Assembly: GCA_045128915.1 (NCBI GenBank)
Contig: JBGVIT010000044.1
Location: 62,001 to 126,000 of the forward strand
Source of the DNA: RGIG9115 sp045128915
GTDB lineage: Bacteria; Bacillota; Clostridia; UBA1381
Length of the DNA: 64,000 nt
Direction: 5' to 3'
Numbering within the stretch: position 1 is the stretch's first letter; every line of letters begins with the position of its first letter. The notes beneath the pieces were generated by a model that saw only the letters and a program-made list of their open reading frames with translations, was not told the DNA's origin and searched no databases. Below, in pieces: positions 1 through 7,576 of the stretch. A program made the position numbers and the translations under genes.

Positions 1-540
1 GCGGATAAATACAAAACCTACTACGTAAGCGGCAACCACGAATGGTGGGGGAGCGAAATGTACAGGATTTTGGATTATCTTGAAAACGCAGAGGTAATTG
101 TTCTGCGAGGCGATACAGATATACTTGAAGTCAATAATAATACAATAGCTGTCTCAGGTGTTGACGATCCTGATGTTGACGTTTATGACAGCACATATAC
201 GCCTTTTGAACAGCAGCTTGCAGCTGTGGGTGAAAGTATAAATGATGATTGCTTTAACGTACTGCTTACGCATCGACCGGAGCTTGCAGAAAAATATTTC
301 AAGTATGATTTTGATTTGGTGTTGGCAGGTCATGCTCATGGCGGTCAGTTCAGAATACCCTTTGTAATGAATGGCTTTTTCGCACCCAATCAAGGATTTT
401 TTCCAAAGCTTGCAGGGGGAAGGTATGACTACCAAAAAGGAAGCATGATTGTAAGCCGAGGCTTGTGGGGAGAAAATATAAATTTACCAAGAATATTCAA
501 CAGACCTGAATTAGTGTTTGTAACATTAAAAAATAGGTGA
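1..540 (+). CDS. Metallophosphoesterase, YkuE/YaeI-like (5' end cut by window)
   Basis: The reading frame is open from base 1, so the gene starts upstream of the window. The first codons encode a GNHEWW stretch, which is the GNHE metal-binding motif of calcineurin-like phosphoesterases. Further on, LLTHRPE and GHAHGGQFRIPF supply the other conserved metal-binding histidines. The GHAHGGQ form is typical of the YkuE/YaeI subgroup, whose members are often membrane-anchored and hydrolyse phosphodiesters such as UDP-sugar or lipid substrates; the N-terminal anchor would be in the missing part. The stop sits 4 bases before the next start, so the CPBP gene is co-transcribed. The exact substrate cannot be read from the sequence. 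Confidence 0.85.
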   Translation, partial: ADKYKTYYVSGNHEWWGSEMYRILDYLENAEVIVLRGDTDILEVNNNTIAVSGVDDPDVDVYDSTYTPFEQQLAAVGESINDDCFNVLLTHRPELAEKYFKYDFDLVLAGHAHGGQFRIPFVMNGFFAPNQGFFPKLAGGRYDYQKGSMIVSRGLWGENINLPRIFNRPELVFVTLKNR

Positions 541-544
541 GCGT

Positions 545-1207
545 ATGAGAAGAACAAATATTCCAATACTTGTAATCATAGCATGCGTGATTATGAGCGT
601 TGTAGATGCAGTTATCCAGCCGGGATATATAATTAAATCTATCATAAAAATTGTACTGTTTCTCCTGATACCCATTATATACAGTTTATTTAAAAAGGAT
701 TACGGTATATCAAAAATCATTAAACCGGACAAAAATGGGTTTTTATTTGCTTTTGTTTTGGGGATTGTAATATACATAATAATCTTGAGTGCATATTTTA
801 TATTCAGAAATGTTTTTGACTTTTCTGCATTGACAGAAAGCTTGAACGAAACTACCGGAGTAAACAAAACAAATTTTCTTTGGGTGGCAATTTATATTTC
901 GTTTATAAACTCATTGCTTGAAGAATTTTTCTTTCGAGGATTTGCATTTTTAACACTAAAGAAAGTGACAACAAAGACTTTTGCATACATTTTCAGCAGC
1001 GGTGCATTTGCACTTTATCATATTGCTATGATGATAGGTTGGTTTGGAGTGCCGGTGATATTAATATCTCTGTTGGGATTGTTTATAGGCGGCTGGATTT
1101 TTGACAAATTTGACGACAAAAAAGACAACATATATTTATCATGGCTGGTACATATGTTTGCGAATTTTGCCATAAACACAATAGGCTTTATTCTGTTTGC
1201 TGTGTGA
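545..1207 (+). CDS. CPBP-family intramembrane metalloprotease
   Basis: A 220-residue protein with several hydrophobic segments. The CPBP (CAAX protease and bacteriocin-processing, Abi) signature is visible: EE at residues 126-127 followed by R131 (LLEEFFFRGF), then a conserved histidine near 159 (ALYHIAMM) and a final motif HMFANF near 206. Family members are membrane glutamic or metallo-type proteases used in bacteriocin self-immunity, prenyl-protein processing or signal release. ATG is preceded by AGGTGAG. It is packed between the phosphoesterase and the chromate transporter genes, which does not define a substrate. Confidence 0.85.
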   Translation: MRRTNIPILVIIACVIMSVVDAVIQPGYIIKSIIKIVLFLLIPIIYSLFKKDYGISKIIKPDKNGFLFAFVLGIVIYIIILSAYFIFRNVFDFSALTESLNETTGVNKTNFLWVAIYISFINSLLEEFFFRGFAFLTLKKVTTKTFAYIFSSGAFALYHIAMMIGWFGVPVILISLLGLFIGGWIFDKFDDKKDNIYLSWLVHMFANFAINTIGFILFAV

Positions 1208-1240
1208 TTTTGAATACTAAAAGGGAAGGAATAATATCAA

Positions 1241-1810
1241 ATGAATATATTATTAGAGCTTTTTTTGGTTTTTGCCAAAATAGGTCTATTCACCTTTGGC
1301 GGTGGATACGCAATGATTTCTATAATCGAGGATAACTGTGTAGAAAAAAAGAAATGGATAACTCATGATGAAATGATGAATATTACTGTTATTGCAGAGT
1401 CAACTCCGGGGCCGACAGCGGTTAATTGCGCTACATATGTAGGTTATAAAATGGCAGGAATGTTGGGGACAATAATAGCAACAATAGCTATTGTATTACC
1501 GTCGTTTATTATTATTTATGCAATTTCTATGTTTCTGGACGATTTTTTGCGGTTAACAGTTATTGCAAATGCGTTCAAGGGGATAAAAATAGGTGTGGGA
1601 TTTCTTATTTTGGATGCTGCGATTAATATGTTAAAGAAGATGAACAAAAAATTCTTATGTAAAATTTTTATGCTTTGTTCCTTTGCTGTGATTTTATTTG
1701 TGAATATATTTGCTTTAAATTTTTCAACCATAACATTGATGCTGATTTGTGCGGTGGTAAGCCTTGCAATCTTTGTTACAAAAGAAAACAGATGGAGGTA
1801 TAAAAAATGA
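1241..1810 (+). CDS. Chromate transporter, first half-size subunit
   Basis: 189 residues, one CHR domain. The N-terminal FGGGYAMISIIED and the AESTPGPTAVNCATYVGY segment are the hallmark CHR motifs, followed by four to five hydrophobic segments. Many Bacillota split the double-domain ChrA into two short proteins encoded in tandem that are thought to act together as an anion (chromate/sulfate-type) transporter; this gene and the next fit that layout. The end overlaps the next start in an ATGA arrangement, implying translational coupling. An AAGGAA ribosome site precedes the ATG. Confidence 0.87.
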   Translation: MNILLELFLVFAKIGLFTFGGGYAMISIIEDNCVEKKKWITHDEMMNITVIAESTPGPTAVNCATYVGYKMAGMLGTIIATIAIVLPSFIIIYAISMFLDDFLRLTVIANAFKGIKIGVGFLILDAAINMLKKMNKKFLCKIFMLCSFAVILFVNIFALNFSTITLMLICAVVSLAIFVTKENRWRYKK

Positions 1811-2364
1811 TTTATCTTGATTTGTTTATTGGCTTTTTAAAGGTTGGCTGCTTTGCTTTTGGCGGGGCATACGGTGCAATACCGATAATACGAGACATTG
1901 TATTATCTTACGGCTGGCTTTCAGACGAAGCCATAGCATATATGATAGCAGTCAGCGAAAGCACACCCGGGCCTATTATGCTGAATCTCGCTACATATGT
2001 AGGTAGTTCACAAGCAGGATTGTTAGGTTCAATAATTGCATCGGTGTCTGTTATATTGCCATCATTTTTTGTTATACTTTTGGTGACGGCATTATTAAAC
2101 AATACCCTGAAGAATAAATATGTTCAGGCGGTTTTGAGCGGTTTAAAGCCTTGTGTGGTTGGTATTGTTCTGGCGACGGGGATTTTTATGGTAGTTTCAA
2201 ACTGTATTTTAGAGGAACACGTGTTCAATATCAATACAAAGGCAATTATTATCACTGCTTGTCTTGGGATTGTGGCATGGGGATATAAATGTATAAAAAA
2301 GAAGAAGTTATCGCCCATAGCCTTGATAGTAATTTCATCAATACTCGGAATAATTGTATATTAA
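1807..2364 (+). CDS. Chromate transporter, second half-size subunit
   Basis: 185 residues with its own GGAGG ribosome site inside the end of the previous gene and a 4-base ATGA overlap. The CHR motifs recur in the same order: FGGAYGAIPIIRD, then SESTPGPIMLNLATYVGS. The two proteins are diverged copies, as expected for the antiparallel halves of a short-chain CHR pair. The physiological ion is uncertain: family annotation says chromate, but sulfate or another oxyanion is possible. Confidence 0.87.
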   Translation: MIYLDLFIGFLKVGCFAFGGAYGAIPIIRDIVLSYGWLSDEAIAYMIAVSESTPGPIMLNLATYVGSSQAGLLGSIIASVSVILPSFFVILLVTALLNNTLKNKYVQAVLSGLKPCVVGIVLATGIFMVVSNCILEEHVFNINTKAIIITACLGIVAWGYKCIKKKKLSPIALIVISSILGIIVY

Positions 2365-2393
2365 CAAAATTATGCTGAAAGGAGCATAAACCA

Positions 2394-5387
2394 ATGCTTT
2401 TTGTTTTGGGAGTATCTGTTGCGTTTTCGATGCTTTATGCACTTGTTTATTCTTTATATATAAAAAATGACATAGTTGAAAAAAATGCCAAGCCTCATTA
2501 TTTTGCAATAGCAGGAGTTGGGGTTGCTGCTATGGCGGTTCATCTTGTATGCTCTGTGGTTTATTACGGACACCAGACGGACATGACGTGTTTCAGTGCA
2601 TGGTCAGATATGGTTTTTCGTGATGGGTTTGGTAAGTTTTATATTTCTGACAGCTTCACCGATTATCCGCCCGGTTATATGTATATTCTCTATGTGGTAG
2701 GTTGGCTGAGAAGCTTAGGGTTTGGGGGAGCGATGACAGTTAAGCTTCCTGCAATGCTTGCAGATATTGGGTTAGGTATCATGGCATATGCAAGTGTAAG
2801 AAAAAGCTTTTCAGAGAAAGCGTCTGTAATTATCGCAGCCTTTATAATGCTCTCACCCGTATTGATTGTAAATTCGTCTTTGTGGGGGCAGGTTGACATA
2901 ATTTATACTTTTTTGCTTGTAGTTGCCATTTGGTTTGTATATAAAAAAAGACTTATTCAAAGCTACTTTATGTTTGCGTTGGCGTTTTTTGTAAAACCTC
3001 AGGCATTGATTTTCACTCCCATATTACTTCTTGCCACCTGGGAATATGTAATCAAAAGCTTCAAAAAAGAAGTTTTCATAAAGCATATTCTTGGTGCGCT
3101 TGGTGCTGTGGCGATGGTGATAGTTCTGTCAATTCCTTTCGGTATTCAGGAAACGTTCAGGCAGTACATCATAACCCTTGACTCATATAAGTATGCAACA
3201 ATAAATGCATTCAATGTCTATGGTGCAATAGGGCTTAATTGGAAGCCTCTTACAACGCTTGTTTCAGTTGTGGGAACGCTGTTTATAGTGGCAGTTGTTA
3301 TATTCATTGCAATTATGTATTTTAAGGGGAACAAAAATTGGTTTTTCCTTGCAGGTGTATTGTCTTTTGCTATATATATGCTTTGTACCAAAATGCATGA
3401 AAGATATGCGTTTGCATCGGTTGTATTCTTTTTGTTTGCTTATATTATGAAGCCTCAGGATGTAAGCATGAGGATGTTTATTATAAGCAGCTTTTCACAG
3501 CTCGTAAATTCCGCATGGGTACTGTTCGTGTATGAGAAAGATATAAATAAGTACGCATACAGTCCTGATGTAATAGTATTTTCAGTTATTAACGTAGTGC
3601 TTTTTATATATATGATTTTCTGCTGTATAAAAAAGTCAAAAGAAAAAGAAGTTAAAGTGAGAGATGAGCAGACAGAAAGGGAAGTAATAAAATTCAGAAC
3701 AAGAAAAGCCGTAAAGCTGACTCGTACAGACTTTGTGCTGATGTTCTCCATAACCTTGGTATATGCTGTGATTTCATTTATCAATCTTGGTAATACCACA
3801 GCACCTCAAAGCTATTATAATCTGTCAGAAAATGATGTAACGGTTACCTTTGATAAACCGGTTTATGTTAAAGAGCTTGCCATATATCCGTCATGTAATG
3901 ATATTAGTGATGAGAGAAGTATAGAGGTTTCATACAAGTATGAAGACGGTGAAAGGGATTCGGTTGTTTATACCAGTCAGGACGTATTTTGCTGGAACTT
4001 TGAAACATTTGATAAGACTGTTACAGAGCTTACTTTTTCTACATCCCACAGCCGCATTATGCTAATGGAAATCGGAATTATAGGCAATGACGGACTTTTG
4101 CAGGTAGATTCCAAAAATCAGCTTTTTGACGAACAGTACACAGTACCTGAGCGACGTTCGTATCTGAACGGAACGTATTTTGACGAAATATATCATGCGC
4201 GGACGGGATACGAATTTGTAAATGGCTTTAACGTTTATGAATGGACGCATCCACCGCTTGGCAAAGTATTTATTGCGGCGGGAATAAAGCTGTTTGGTAT
4301 GACACCGTTCGGGTGGAGAGTGATTGGAAACATTTTTGGAATTTTAATGGTTCCGCTTCTTTATATTCTGGCAAAGAAAATGTTCCGTGTTTCATGGATT
4401 GCGTTTTTTACAACGGTGATATTTACCTTTGATTTCATGCACTTTGTGCAGACAAGAATTTCCACTATTGACGTATATGTAACATTTTTTATCATGATGA
4501 TGTATTTGTTCATGTACAGATATTACCAGATGAGCAGTTATGATATACCGCTTAAGAAAACCTTAGTGCCGTTGCTCCTCACCGGAATAGCATTCGGCTT
4601 GGGCGCGGCAAGCAAATGGACGGCGATATACGCCTGCGCAGGAATAGCATTGATATACTTTATAAAAATGGCAGAGCGTTATAATGAATATTACTGCTTG
4701 CGTAACGAAAAATTACCGTTTCTTTCGGTGTTTGTAAAAAGCTCGTTGTTCTGTGTTCTGGCATTTATAATCATTCCCGTTGTTATATATGCTCTTTCTT
4801 ATATTCCGTATCTGAGCACCGAAAATACCGATGGGATAGCTACTATAATAAATAATCAAAGGGATATTTTTGTTTATCATTCAAAAACTGTGCTAAATTC
4901 TGAGCATCCCTTTTCCTCACAGTGGTTTACGTGGCCCATAATGCAAAGGCCCATATGGTATTACTCAGGAACAGTTTCCGAAACTGTCAAAGAGGGAATA
5001 AGCGCGTTCGGAAATCCGCTTGTATGGTGGTTTGGTATTCCTGCATTTATTTATAATGTATTTCTTGCGATTGTTAATCGTGACAGAAAATCTGTATATT
5101 TGCTGATTGGTTATTTGTCATGTCTTTTGCCATGGATGCCGGTAGAGAGAACCACATATATCTATCATTATTTCCCATGTGTGCCGTTTGTAGTTCTTAT
5201 GATAGGTCATTGCTTTGAACATTTGTATTATAAAAATGTACGTCTTGCCAAGCTTAGCTTTGGGGTATATGCATTAGGTACAGTTTTACTGTTTGCACTG
5301 TTCTATCCCGTTTTGTCAGGCTACGGCATAGAAGTTAGCTTCGTTGAGAAATTCCTTAAATGGTTTGAAAGCTGGGTTTTGATATAA
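2394..5387 (+). CDS. Two-module GT-C glycosyltransferase with C-terminal protein O-mannosyltransferase (PMT) domain
   Basis: 997 residues, about twice a usual PMT. The N-terminal 420 residues form a polytopic GT-C-like module with an acidic luminal motif (DMTCFSAWSD, then DYPPGYMY). A charged linker and a beta-rich soluble stretch (about 450-590, sugar-binding-like by appearance only) lead into a PMT-family module: FDEIYHARTG carries the paired D597-E598 of the first extracytoplasmic loop, HPPLGK lies at about 619-624, and further membrane spans run to the end. PMT enzymes move mannose or another sugar from a polyprenyl-phosphate donor to proteins or cell-wall acceptors outside the membrane. 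ATG is preceded by GAAAGGAG. A strong terminator follows immediately. Confidence 0.8.
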   Translation: MLFVLGVSVAFSMLYALVYSLYIKNDIVEKNAKPHYFAIAGVGVAAMAVHLVCSVVYYGHQTDMTCFSAWSDMVFRDGFGKFYISDSFTDYPPGYMYILYVVGWLRSLGFGGAMTVKLPAMLADIGLGIMAYASVRKSFSEKASVIIAAFIMLSPVLIVNSSLWGQVDIIYTFLLVVAIWFVYKKRLIQSYFMFALAFFVKPQALIFTPILLLATWEYVIKSFKKEVFIKHILGALGAVAMVIVLSIPFGIQETFRQYIITLDSYKYATINAFNVYGAIGLNWKPLTTLVSVVGTLFIVAVVIFIAIMYFKGNKNWFFLAGVLSFAIYMLCTKMHERYAFASVVFFLFAYIMKPQDVSMRMFIISSFSQLVNSAWVLFVYEKDINKYAYSPDVIVFSVINVVLFIYMIFCCIKKSKEKEVKVRDEQTEREVIKFRTRKAVKLTRTDFVLMFSITLVYAVISFINLGNTTAPQSYYNLSENDVTVTFDKPVYVKELAIYPSCNDISDERSIEVSYKYEDGERDSVVYTSQDVFCWNFETFDKTVTELTFSTSHSRIMLMEIGIIGNDGLLQVDSKNQLFDEQYTVPERRSYLNGTYFDEIYHARTGYEFVNGFNVYEWTHPPLGKVFIAAGIKLFGMTPFGWRVIGNIFGILMVPLLYILAKKMFRVSWIAFFTTVIFTFDFMHFVQTRISTIDVYVTFFIMMMYLFMYRYYQMSSYDIPLKKTLVPLLLTGIAFGLGAASKWTAIYACAGIALIYFIKMAERYNEYYCLRNEKLPFLSVFVKSSLFCVLAFIIIPVVIYALSYIPYLSTENTDGIATIINNQRDIFVYHSKTVLNSEHPFSSQWFTWPIMQRPIWYYSGTVSETVKEGISAFGNPLVWWFGIPAFIYNVFLAIVNRDRKSVYLLIGYLSCLLPWMPVERTTYIYHYFPCVPFVVLMIGHCFEHLYYKNVRLAKLSFGVYALGTVLLFALFYPVLSGYGIEVSFVEKFLKWFESWVLI

Positions 5388-5390
5388 AAA

Positions 5391-5413
5391 AACAACACCT
5401 CTCAGGTGTTGTT
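5391..5413. terminator. Rho-independent terminator after the PMT gene
   Basis: AACAACACCT, loop CTC, AGGTGTTGTT gives a 10-pair stem flanked by A and T runs, so it can act in both directions. It begins just after the PMT stop codon. Confidence 0.9.
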
Positions 5414-5422
5414 TTTTGTGGC

Positions 5423-5524
5423 TTTAGCTAAATTAAATTCGCTTTAAGCGTGCGTAGCACATTTAGCTGCCGTAGGCAATTTAGCTGAACTTGTTCAATT
5501 TAGCTCGCAGAATGCGAATTTAGC
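5423..5524. repeat. Array of mini-palindromes joined by a constant ATTTAGCT linker
   Basis: ATTTAGC(T) occurs at 5461, 5479, 5498 and 5518 (steps of 18, 19 and 20 bases); an inverted copy (AGCTAAATT) stands at 5426. Between linkers lie short perfect palindromes that differ in sequence but keep pairing: GTGC-gta-GCAC, TGCC-gta-GGCA, TGAAC-tt-GTTCA, TCGCA-gaa-TGCGA. The linker is conserved while stems change in a compensatory way. No coding frame explains it. Confidence 0.75.
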
Positions 5525-5525
5525 A

Positions 5526-5564
5526 GAAAAAAGACAGATTTCTTTGTCGAAATCTGTCTTTTTT
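5526..5564. terminator. Bidirectional terminator-like hairpin
   Basis: GACAGATTTC (5533-5542), loop TTTGTC, GAAATCTGTC (5549-5558), a 10-pair stem with an A run before and T6 after. It directly abuts the last linker of the mini-palindrome array and the 18-base tRNA-end copy. Confidence 0.8.
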
Positions 5565-5565
5565 C

Positions 5566-5729
5566 TGGAGGAAAGGATGGGATACATCCGCTGCGCGTCT
5601 TGACTGCTTGGCACCCAAATGCAATGCATTTCGGTACCGCCTGCGCACCTTTTTGCTAAAAACGATAAACAATCGTTTTCTTAACGCAAAAACCCTCTCA
5701 GGGTTCGAATCCCATCAATTAAAACACAC
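5566..5729. pseudogene. tRNA-derived debris between two terminators
   Basis: Bases 5566-5583 repeat, without mismatch, the 3' end of the neighbouring tRNA-Ser including its CCA complement (5764-5781). Bases 5701-5715 are a T-arm sequence (GGGTTCGAATCCCAT) in the opposite orientation to the T-arm of that tRNA. Between them is a nested hairpin: TTTTTGC (5650-5656) with GCAAAAA (5686-5692), enclosing AAAACGAT with ATCGTTTT (5659-5666/5672-5679). No intact cloverleaf can be drawn, so I read it as remnants of one or two tRNA genes or a tRNA-derived repeat. An open frame crossing it is not a protein gene. Confidence 0.5.
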
Positions 5730-5762
5730 AAAAAAACAACATCTCTCAGATGTTGCTTTTTT
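5730..5762 (-). terminator. Terminator of tRNA-Ser
   Basis: CAACATCT, loop CTC, AGATGTTG (5737-5755). On the - strand the hairpin is followed by a run of seven T, directly downstream of the tRNA 3' end. The stem resembles the one at 5391-5413, differing by a compensated pair. Confidence 0.85.
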
Positions 5763-5763
5763 G

Positions 5764-5851
5764 TGGAGGAAAGGATGGGATTCGAACCCACGGATGCTTT
5801 CACATCACAGCATTTCCAATGCTGCGCCTTCAACCACTCGGCCACCTCTCC
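5764..5851 (-). tRNA. tRNA-Ser (anticodon GGA)
   Basis: The - strand folds as a class II tRNA: acceptor GGAGAGG pairing with CCTTTCC (one G-U), a D arm with GCCGAGTGGTTGAAGGC, anticodon loop TTGGAAA (anticodon GGA) on stem GCAGCAT/ATGCTG, a long variable arm (TGTGATGTGAAAGCATCC) and T arm GTGGG-TTCGAAT-CCCAT. CCA is encoded. The long variable arm and GGA anticodon identify serine. The discriminator base reads T rather than the G normal for serine tRNAs. Confidence 0.95.
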
Positions 5852-5960
5852 GCTTAACAAGCAACATTCTACCACATCTGTATGTAATTGTCAAGCTTTT
5901 TTGGATATTTTAGATTTGTTTTGTATTTAAAATGTAAAATAGAAAGTTTTTACAAAGGTA

Positions 5961-5989
5961 TTGAATTTTCTGTACTCTTATGCTATAAT
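5961..5989 (+). promoter_or_regulatory. Promoter of the galM-acp-dxs unit
   Basis: TTGAAT (5961-5966) and TATAAT (5984-5989) with a 17-base spacer, a near-consensus vegetative promoter. It lies about 240 bases before the galM start, leaving a long transcribed leader. Confidence 0.85.
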
Positions 5990-6010
5990 GAGTTCAACTT
6001 TGTTGAACTC
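5990..6010. promoter_or_regulatory. Perfect inverted repeat at the start point; candidate operator
   Basis: GAGTTCAAC-TTT-GTTGAACTC, nine perfect pairs, begins right after the -10 box and covers the expected transcription start (about 5996). Its position fits a repressor site; its right half may instead pair in RNA with 6173-6179. Confidence 0.5.
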
Positions 6011-6180
6011 ATTAACTAAGTTTGCCTTATGGCAAGTGAAGTTATCTTGTGGTAGTGAATTTTACTTTGAGCCCACGCTCAAAACTTCACAATGAGAGTG
6101 GAATCCTGAATGTTCACTCATATTAAAACAATTTCAAAAAATGCTTGAAATTGTTGACTTAGTGTGCTTTCGGTTCAACA
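5996..6180 (+). ncRNA. Multi-branched structured RNA in the galM leader (unknown class)
   Basis: Complementary segments form a closed multi-branch fold. Long-range: GTTGAAC (6002-6008) with GTTCAAC (6173-6179), and ACTAAGT (6015-6021) with ACTTAGT (6157-6163). Local arms inside: TTGCC-TTAT-GGCAA (6022-6035), GTGAA..TTTGAGC-CCAC-GCTCAAA..TTCAC (6055-6090), GAGTG/CACTC (6096-6119), and an 11-pair stem AACAATTTCAA/TTGAAATTGTT (6127-6155). This much ordered pairing in an AT-rich leader suggests a riboswitch, attenuator or an independent small RNA. I cannot assign a known Rfam class; raiA-like and other Clostridia RNA motifs should be tested. Confidence 0.5.
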
Positions 6181-6229
6181 TTTCATCAATACAAATAGAG
6201 ATTGAATTCATTTAAAGGAGAGGTTTAAT

Positions 6230-7276
6230 TTGTCAGTTATATCAAAAAAGTTTGGTAATTGCTGCGGAGTTGAAATTACTGAATATATTATGGAAAATTC
6301 AAACGGAATGAAGGTAAGTGTTCTTGACAGAGGAGGTATAATCAGAAACCTCTTCGTTCCCGATAAAAACAATAATCCAACAGACGTTGTTACGGCGCTT
6401 TTTGATGCTGATGCATATGAAATAAACGAAGGTTATATGGGCTCTGCAATCGGAAGATATTCAAACCGAATCGAAAAAGGTGAATTTGAAATCAACGGCG
6501 TCAAGTATAATGTTGGGATTAACAATGGCAATAACACTCTTCATGGTGGATTTGTTGGATATGACAAGAAAACATGGGGAGTAGAGATATCAGATAATTC
6601 TGATGAGCCGGAGCTTAAATTATCTCTTGTATCACCGGACGGAGAAGAAGGCTTTCCGGGCAATCTCGATATTTTAATGACGTATAAGCTCACAAATGAT
6701 AACAGTATTGTAATTAATTATAAAGCTACAACAGATAAAGATACTATTATTAATCTTACCAATCATACATATTTCAATTTATCAGGGCATGACAGCGGTG
6801 TGATAGATGACCAGATATTAAAGCTGAATTGCAGCTTTTACACGCCAAATACTAATGAGTGTCTGCCCAATGGACAAATATTAACCGTTAGCAATACTGC
6901 ATTTGATTTTACAACACCTAAAACATTTAAAGAAGCATTTGAAAGCAAAGATGAGCAGATTGCAATGTTTGGCGGAATTGACCACAATATGATAATTGAT
7001 GGGGAAGGATACAGATGCTTTGCTGTGGCTGAAAGCCTTACCAGTGGAATCTGTATGGAGTGCTGGACAGATAAGCCGGGAGTGCAGCTTTATACAGCAA
7101 ACGCTCTTGATGAACCAAAGGGCAAGGATGGTGCTGAGTATGGCACTCACGCAGCTTTCTGTCTTGAGACACAGTTCTATCCCAATTCCATGAAATACAA
7201 ACATTTCCCATCACCTGTTTTAAAGGCAGGAGAGGAATATAACTATACAACTGCATATAAATTTTACACTAAATAG
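6230..7276 (+). CDS. galM: Aldose 1-epimerase
   Basis: 348 residues, the usual length. It interconverts alpha and beta anomers of aldohexoses in the cytoplasm, feeding the Leloir pathway. Motifs seen: NGNNTLHGG (substrate loop with the conserved histidine), NLTNHTYFNLSG (second catalytic-site histidine), a DHN segment, and C-terminal LETQFYPNSM with the conserved glutamate. The start is TTG at 6230, chosen because AAAGGAGAGG (6214-6223) lies just before it and no better ATG exists. The long structured leader upstream suggests regulation at RNA level. It is followed closely by an acyl carrier protein gene, an unusual partner. Confidence 0.92.
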   Translation: MSVISKKFGNCCGVEITEYIMENSNGMKVSVLDRGGIIRNLFVPDKNNNPTDVVTALFDADAYEINEGYMGSAIGRYSNRIEKGEFEINGVKYNVGINNGNNTLHGGFVGYDKKTWGVEISDNSDEPELKLSLVSPDGEEGFPGNLDILMTYKLTNDNSIVINYKATTDKDTIINLTNHTYFNLSGHDSGVIDDQILKLNCSFYTPNTNECLPNGQILTVSNTAFDFTTPKTFKEAFESKDEQIAMFGGIDHNMIIDGEGYRCFAVAESLTSGICMECWTDKPGVQLYTANALDEPKGKDGAEYGTHAAFCLETQFYPNSMKYKHFPSPVLKAGEEYNYTTAYKFYTK

Positions 7277-7285
7277 GAGGACATC

Positions 7286-7504
7286 ATGATATTCAATAAA
7301 GTAGTTGACATGTTGGCAGATTATTCGGACATTGCTCCGGATGAAATACGTAAGGACAGTACATTTGAGGAGTTGGAACTTGATTCGCTTGATGTAGTGG
7401 AGCTTGTTATGGCAGTTGAAGATGAATTTTCTGTATCATTAGAATTTGATGAAAATTTAAAAACTGTCGGCGATATGATTGAATATATAGAAGATAATAT
7501 GTAA
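7286..7504 (+). CDS. Acyl carrier protein (first copy)
   Basis: 72 residues, acidic, with the phosphopantetheine attachment motif LDSLDVVELVM; the modified serine is S34. An AGGAGG ribosome site precedes the ATG. Acyl carrier proteins hold growing acyl chains as thioesters for fatty-acid or specialised synthesis. A second ACP at 61749, beside plsX and rnc, is the likely housekeeping copy, so this one may serve another pathway. It sits between galM and dxs, neither of which uses ACP. Confidence 0.9.
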   Translation: MIFNKVVDMLADYSDIAPDEIRKDSTFEELELDSLDVVELVMAVEDEFSVSLEFDENLKTVGDMIEYIEDNM

Positions 7505-7510
7505 AGTATA

Positions 7511-7553
7511 AAATCAGCAGTTTTGCTGATTTCCTGCAGCCTGATGCGCTGCA
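7511..7553 (+). promoter_or_regulatory. Two successive hairpins between acp and dxs
   Basis: AAATCAGCA-GTTT-TGCTGATTT (7511-7532) is followed by TGCAGC-CTGATGC-GCTGCA (7535-7553). Neither has a clear T run, so they look more like mRNA-stability or processing structures than terminators. Confidence 0.45.
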
Positions 7554-7576
7554 TGATTGAAAGGATAAAGTATAAA

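Noticed and set aside
1241..2364. One chromate transporter gene broken by a frameshift
   Set aside because: Each half has its own ribosome site, start and complete CHR domain; split pairs are normal in Bacillota.
5423..5524. CRISPR-like array
   Set aside because: The constant part is only 7-8 bases and the variable parts are palindromes, unlike spacers; no cas gene is nearby.
5566..5781. attL/attR of an integrated element
   Set aside because: The two tRNA-end copies are only 198 bases apart and no integrase or cargo lies between them.
5608..5913. 101-residue open frame across the tRNA-Ser region
   Set aside because: It reads through tRNA and terminator sequence; its amino acids (GWDSNPR-type) are the usual by-product of tRNA T-arms, not a protein.
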